Program-made: the position numbers and the translations under genes
Notes under the pieces: generated by a model
Database searches by the model: none
What the model was told of the DNA's origin: nothing
The model's input: the letters and a program-made list of their open reading frames with translations, nothing else
Shown here: one piece after another, positions 61,057 through 64,000 of the stretch
How positions within the stretch are numbered: the first letter of the stretch is position 1
How the letters are laid out: each line of letters starts with the position of its first letter
Assembly (NCBI RefSeq): GCF_900113865.1
Contig: NZ_FOQY01000020.1
Location: 1 to 64,000 of the forward strand
Source: Streptosporangium canum
Lineage (GTDB): Bacteria > Actinomycetota > Actinomycetes > Streptosporangiales > Streptosporangiaceae
Length of the DNA: 64,000 nt
Direction of reading: 5' to 3'

Positions 61057-61517
61057 CTTTGCCATAGGGGGAGGTTCTCCCCATCACGATCGCGGCATGC
61101 CTCTCCGTGGAGAAGATCCCGTGACGGCCGAGGTGATCCTCGCGGACGGAGCGGCCGTCGCGGACGGGGCCGATCTTCTCGCGGCCGGGGCTTCCGGCCG
61201 TACGGGACCCCGGCCCCGTCACCCGTCCGCCGGCCCGCGCGCCGTACCCGGGCAGGACCCGTGGAGCCGCGCGAGGCCGCCACCCGCCCTGGAGGCCGCA
61301 AGGCCTGCCAGGAGACGTGAGGGGCCGCGTGCTGCGGCGCGGCCCCTCACGGACGAGGACCGCCCCCAGCGGGACAGCTGTACCGGCCCCGGTGCGAGCG
61401 CGGATCCGTGTGACGGCAGGCAGCCGTGGACTTTCTGTACCAAATATTGAGACGATTTCTCTTGATATGTGAGACTCCTGGTACGGTCGCCCCACCTGGA
61501 CGAAGGAGCGATGCGCC
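61057..61517. other. Intergenic region with terminator hairpin and AT-rich promoter zone
   Basis: No convincing gene in 460 bases. A perfect 13-bp stem (61317-61329 with 61338-61350, 8-nt loop) probably terminates the ALDH transcript. After it, 61430-61490 is distinctly AT-rich and likely holds the promoter of the methyltransferase gene. Confidence 0.6.
61317..61350 (+). terminator. 13-bp GC-rich hairpin
   Basis: GTGAGGGGCCGCG (61317-61329) pairs perfectly with CGCGGCCCCTCAC (61338-61350). It lies 260 nt after the ALDH stop with no T-run. Terminator or processing site. Confidence 0.6.
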
Positions 61518-62327
61518 ATGGCGGCGAAGGATGCGGTATACACCCACGGACACCACGAGTCCGTGCTGCGGTCCCACCGGTGGCGCACCGCGGCGAACTC
61601 GGCCGCCTACCTCCTGCCGCACCTGCGGCCGGGCATGTCGCTGCTGGACGTCGGCTGCGGCCCCGGCACCATCACCGTCGAGCTGGCGGAGCGGATCGCC
61701 CCCGGGGTGGCCACCGCGGTCGAGGTCACCGCGGAGGCGCTCGCCCTGGCACGCGCGGAGGCGGAGCGGCGCGGCCGGTCCACCATCGAGTTCGCCGTCG
61801 CCGACGCGCACGCCCTGGACTTCCCCGACGACACCTTCGACGTCGTCCACGCCCACCAGGTGCTGCAGCACGTCGGCGACCCGGTCCAGGCGCTGCGGGA
61901 GATGCGGCGGGTCTGCAGGCCCGGTGGGATCGTCGCGGTCCGCGACAGCGACTACGCCGCGTTCGCCTGGTTCCCCGAGCTGCCTGAGCTGGACGAGTGG
62001 ATGGACCTCTACCAGCGGGTGGCCAGGGCCAACGGCGGCGAGCCGGACGCCGGGCGGCGACTGCTGTCGTGGGCCCGTGAGGCCGGTTTCTCCGACATCA
62101 CGGCCACCTCCTCGACCTGGTGTTTCGCGACGCCGGAGGATCGCGCCTGGTGGGGCGGCATGTGGGCCGAGCGGATCCTGAGGTCCGACATGGCCCGCCA
62201 GGCGCTGGCCTCGGGCGCGGCCACCGGCGACGACCTGCGCCGCGTCTCCGACGGCTGGCGGGCCTGGACCGCGGAGCGGGACGGCTGGCTGTCCCTGCTC
62301 CACGGCGAGCTGATCTGCCGGGCCTGA
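61518..62327 (+). CDS. Class I SAM-dependent methyltransferase
   Basis: A 269-residue methyltransferase (Methyltransf_11 type). Motif I is LLDVGCGPGTITVEL, motif II is VADAHALDFPDDTFD, and the post-motif is VLQHVGDPVQALREMRRVCRPGG. The C-terminal ~100 residues are helical and probably bind the substrate. ATG 61518 follows AAGGAG. The pattern is close to the UbiE/MenG-like and small-molecule enzymes; acceptor unknown. Confidence 0.9.
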   Translation: MAAKDAVYTHGHHESVLRSHRWRTAANSAAYLLPHLRPGMSLLDVGCGPGTITVELAERIAPGVATAVEVTAEALALARAEAERRGRSTIEFAVADAHALDFPDDTFDVVHAHQVLQHVGDPVQALREMRRVCRPGGIVAVRDSDYAAFAWFPELPELDEWMDLYQRVARANGGEPDAGRRLLSWAREAGFSDITATSSTWCFATPEDRAWWGGMWAERILRSDMARQALASGAATGDDLRRVSDGWRAWTAERDGWLSLLHGELICRA

Positions 62328-62364
62328 GCCCCGCGGCGAGCCGGTCCACCGGGCCCGCCCCCGG

Positions 62365-62445
62365 CGCTCCTCGGGCGGGAGCCCGAAGAGGACGCCCCGG
62401 CGCTCCGCGGGCGGGAGCCCGGAAGAGGGCCCTCCGCGGACGGGA
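62365..62445. repeat. Imperfect direct repeats after the methyltransferase gene
   Basis: CGCTCC-tCGGGCGGGAGCCCG recurs at 62365, 62401 (36 bp on) and, shortened, at ~62431, each followed by AAGAGG or similar in the first two. Within each unit CGGGC and GCCCG can pair. They lie between the convergent methyltransferase and carboxypeptidase genes. Confidence 0.65.
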
Positions 62446-62447
62446 GC

Positions 62448-62483
62448 CCGGGGGCGCTCCGGGAATGGACGGAGCGCCCCCGG
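62448..62483. terminator. Bidirectional terminator hairpin
   Basis: Arms 62448-62460 and 62471-62483 pair over 13 bp with a 10-nt loop, 5 nt from the carboxypeptidase stop and 120 nt after the methyltransferase stop. Suitable for ending both convergent transcripts. Confidence 0.7.
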
Positions 62484-62488
62484 AGCCG

Positions 62489-64000
62489 TCAGGGCTGTTG
62501 GGTGATCTTGACGTTGTCGACGCCGGCCTCGACGAGCGAGGCGCCGGAGGCGTCGGCGGCCTCGATGAGGATCCGGACGCTCTGCCCGGCGTAGGAGGAG
62601 ATGTCGACGCTTGAGGCGGCCCAGGCGCCGTTGCGGTTGGCGGCCGCGCCGAGCTGCTGGAAGACCTGGGTGGTGGTGGAGCCGACGACCTTGACGCGCA
62701 GGTAGTCGGCGCTGGAGGCGTTGGAGCCGTGCGCGAGGTACCAGGAGAAGTTCAGCCTGAGCGTCCCGCCCGACGGCAGGGTGACGGCCGGTGACTGGAT
62801 GGTGGTGGTGCCGCCGTCGATGTCGTGGTCTCCGGCGGCGGCGCCGGCCAGCCGTCCGGTGACCAGGTCGTTGCTGCCGCTGACGGTGGTGCCGAGCTGC
62901 TTGGCGCCGCTGGAGGTGGTGGCCTCGGGGTCGCCGCGCTCCCACTGGCCGAGGGTGGCGGTGTCGGTGCCGCCCGGGTTGGCGGTCCAGCCGTTCGCCG
63001 TCTCGAACTCGTCGGAGTAGACCGTCACCGGCGGGGTCCCGGTGCCGCAGTACTGCGACTCCTTGCCGGTGATCCGGTAGACGCAGTCGGAGTACTCCAG
63101 GAAACGGAGCACGGCCTCCCGGTTGCGGGTCGTCTGCGGGACGATCTGCTCGTCGGGGGGGTAGAAACCCGGGGACCCGGTCGGATACATCTCGAAGGTG
63201 TAGCTGAAGATCTTGTGGACGCCCCACATCCAGTCGTCGATCGAGCCGTCGGTGATGTAGAGGTCACTGGCCTGCTCGGGGGTGTAGTTGTTGGTGGAGG
63301 CCATGTTCCGGCCCAGGGCCTCGAACGCGTCGTGGTCGTCCTGGGTCAGGCCGGGGGCGGTGTCGTTGTTGGTGTAGCCGTAGGGCCACAGGATCAGCTC
63401 GCCGTAGGTGTGCCAGTCGATGTGCGACTTGATCTGCTGCACGCCGCCGACCACCCGGCCGCGCACCCAGTCGGCGACCGCCCTGACCTCGGGCGCCGAC
63501 TCGCCGGCCGCGCCCCGGTAGGTGTCGCTGGAGGTGGAGCCGGAGGAGCCGCCGCAGCAGCCCCACTGGTAGGCCCAGTTGCGGTTGAGGTCGGTGCCCA
63601 CGGAGGACGAGCCGGAGTTGGGCTGCCGGTTCTTGCGCCAGGAGCGGTAGGAGCCGGAGGCGATGTCGTACTCGCCGCCGTCGGGGTTGAGGTCCGGCAT
63701 GATCCAGATCTCGCGCGAGTTCACCAGGCCGGTGATCCTGCCGTCGGTGCCGTAGCCGTCGGTGAGCAGGTTGAGGATGTAGAGCGCCATCTCGACCGTC
63801 AGGTGCTCCCGGGCGTGCTGGTGGTGGGTGAACAGCACCTCGGGCTCGTTCTCGTCCGTGCCGACGTTGTCGCTGATCTTGATGGCGATCAGGTCGCGGC
63901 CCTCGTAGGAGGTGCCGTAGCTGGTCTTGCGGGCGATCGCGGGGTGGTCGGCGACGATCTGGTTGATCGCGGCGGTCATCTCGGCGTAGTTGTGGTAGCC
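62489..64000 (-). CDS. Secreted M14 zinc carboxypeptidase (5' end outside the window)
   Basis: At least 504 residues are present, and the frame is open through the window edge (GYHNYAEM precedes the first internal Met). The zinc ligands are visible: HAREH (H-x-x-E) and, ~120 residues later, the His of [18 protein letters not shown]. The catalytic Glu is in FSYTFEMYP. After ~residue 340 (counting from the window edge) comes a ~160-residue beta-sandwich module ([20 protein letters not shown]..), like those on secreted metalloproteases. The N-terminal signal and propeptide must lie beyond 64000. Role: extracellular carboxypeptidase T-like digestion. Confidence 0.9.
   Translation of the reverse strand, partial: GYHNYAEMTAAINQIVADHPAIARKTSYGTSYEGRDLIAIKISDNVGTDENEPEVLFTHHQHAREHLTVEMALYILNLLTDGYGTDGRITGLVNSREIWIMPDLNPDGGEYDIASGSYRSWRKNRQPNSGSSSVGTDLNRNWAYQWGCCGGSSGSTSSDTYRGAAGESAPEVRAVADWVRGRVVGGVQQIKSHIDWHTYGELILWPYGYTNNDTAPGLTQDDHDAFEALGRNMASTNNYTPEQASDLYITDGSIDDWMWGVHKIFSYTFEMYPTGSPGFYPPDEQIVPQTTRNREAVLRFLEYSDCVYRITGKESQYCGTGTPPVTVYSDEFETANGWTANPGGTDTATLGQWERGDPEATTSSGAKQLGTTVSGSNDLVTGRLAGAAAGDHDIDGGTTTIQSPAVTLPSGGTLRLNFSWYLAHGSNASSADYLRVKVVGSTTTQVFQQLGAAANRNGAWAASSVDISSYAGQSVRILIEAADASGASLVEAGVDNVKITQQP

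Noticed and set aside
61016-61450. Plus-strand frame between the ALDH and methyltransferase genes
   Set aside because: Low-complexity Arg/Pro product, spans a strong terminator stem, no ribosome site.
1-64000. tRNA, rRNA and origin features
   Set aside because: No cloverleaf with CCA-compatible acceptor, no rRNA-like stretch and no DnaA-box cluster was noticed by eye; a tRNAscan/Infernal run would be needed to exclude them.

Overview
The window is GC-rich actinobacterial DNA, very probably from the order Streptosporangiales (Streptosporangium/Nonomuraea-like). The pointers are the GC-biased third codon positions, frequent GTG starts, several XRE+DUF5753 / DUF397 / DUF574 genes and a class III lanthipeptide locus. 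The assignment is by gene content only; no rRNA or tRNA gene was seen.

Layout. (1) 1-5.7 kb: the 3' end of a class III lanthipeptide cluster, with two precursor genes (the first cut by the window edge), two half-size ABC exporters and a prolyl-oligopeptidase that is probably the leader protease. The LanKC synthetase must lie upstream. (2) 5.7-12.5 kb: a secreted S15 peptidase, a PadR/DUF1048 pair with a large palindromic operator, an orphan response regulator, a P450 and a DUF574 methyltransferase. (3) 12.5-16.4 kb: a double-HTH XRE regulator, then decayed phage DNA: an integrase fragment fused to a frameshifted terminase, small ORFs and a broken minor capsid gene. (4) 16.3-18.6 kb: a DUF732 membrane protein and an AlkZ-like DNA glycosylase. 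(5) 18.8-26 kb: a three-gene operon of two winged-helix-type proteins and an SMC/MukB-like coiled-coil ATPase. An IscB-type IS200/IS605-like element has inserted exactly between the ATPase gene's Shine-Dalgarno sequence and its start codon. (6) 26-39.4 kb: ThrE exporter, cupredoxin, TetR, SbcCD, two alpha/beta hydrolases, a crotonase and an LCP glycopolymer transferase. (7) 39.5-47 kb: accessory-like DNA with XRE/DUF397, a lipoprotein, a WXG100-like pair, an HTH/PIN toxin-antitoxin pair, a phospholipase-D-like remnant and an enolase-superfamily protein lacking its catalytic lysines. (8) 47-51 kb: two MFS pumps around a TetR gene with nested palindromes, and a 32-bp hairpin-repeat array. (9) 51.3-58.8 kb: a tightly overlapping SWIM / DUF5691 / MoxR / DUF5682 / VWA operon. 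(10) 59-64 kb: a cupin, an aldehyde dehydrogenase, a methyltransferase and a secreted M14 carboxypeptidase cut by the window end.

The most interesting parts are the SMC-like operon, which has the subunit layout of condensin-like plasmid-defence systems (MksBEF/Wadjet) but no nuclease gene beside it; the IscB insertion, whose RuvC-I aspartate is replaced by asparagine and whose stop codon overlaps the ATPase start codon; and the MoxR-VWA operon. Functions proposed for the two operons are inferred from architecture and have not been shown.
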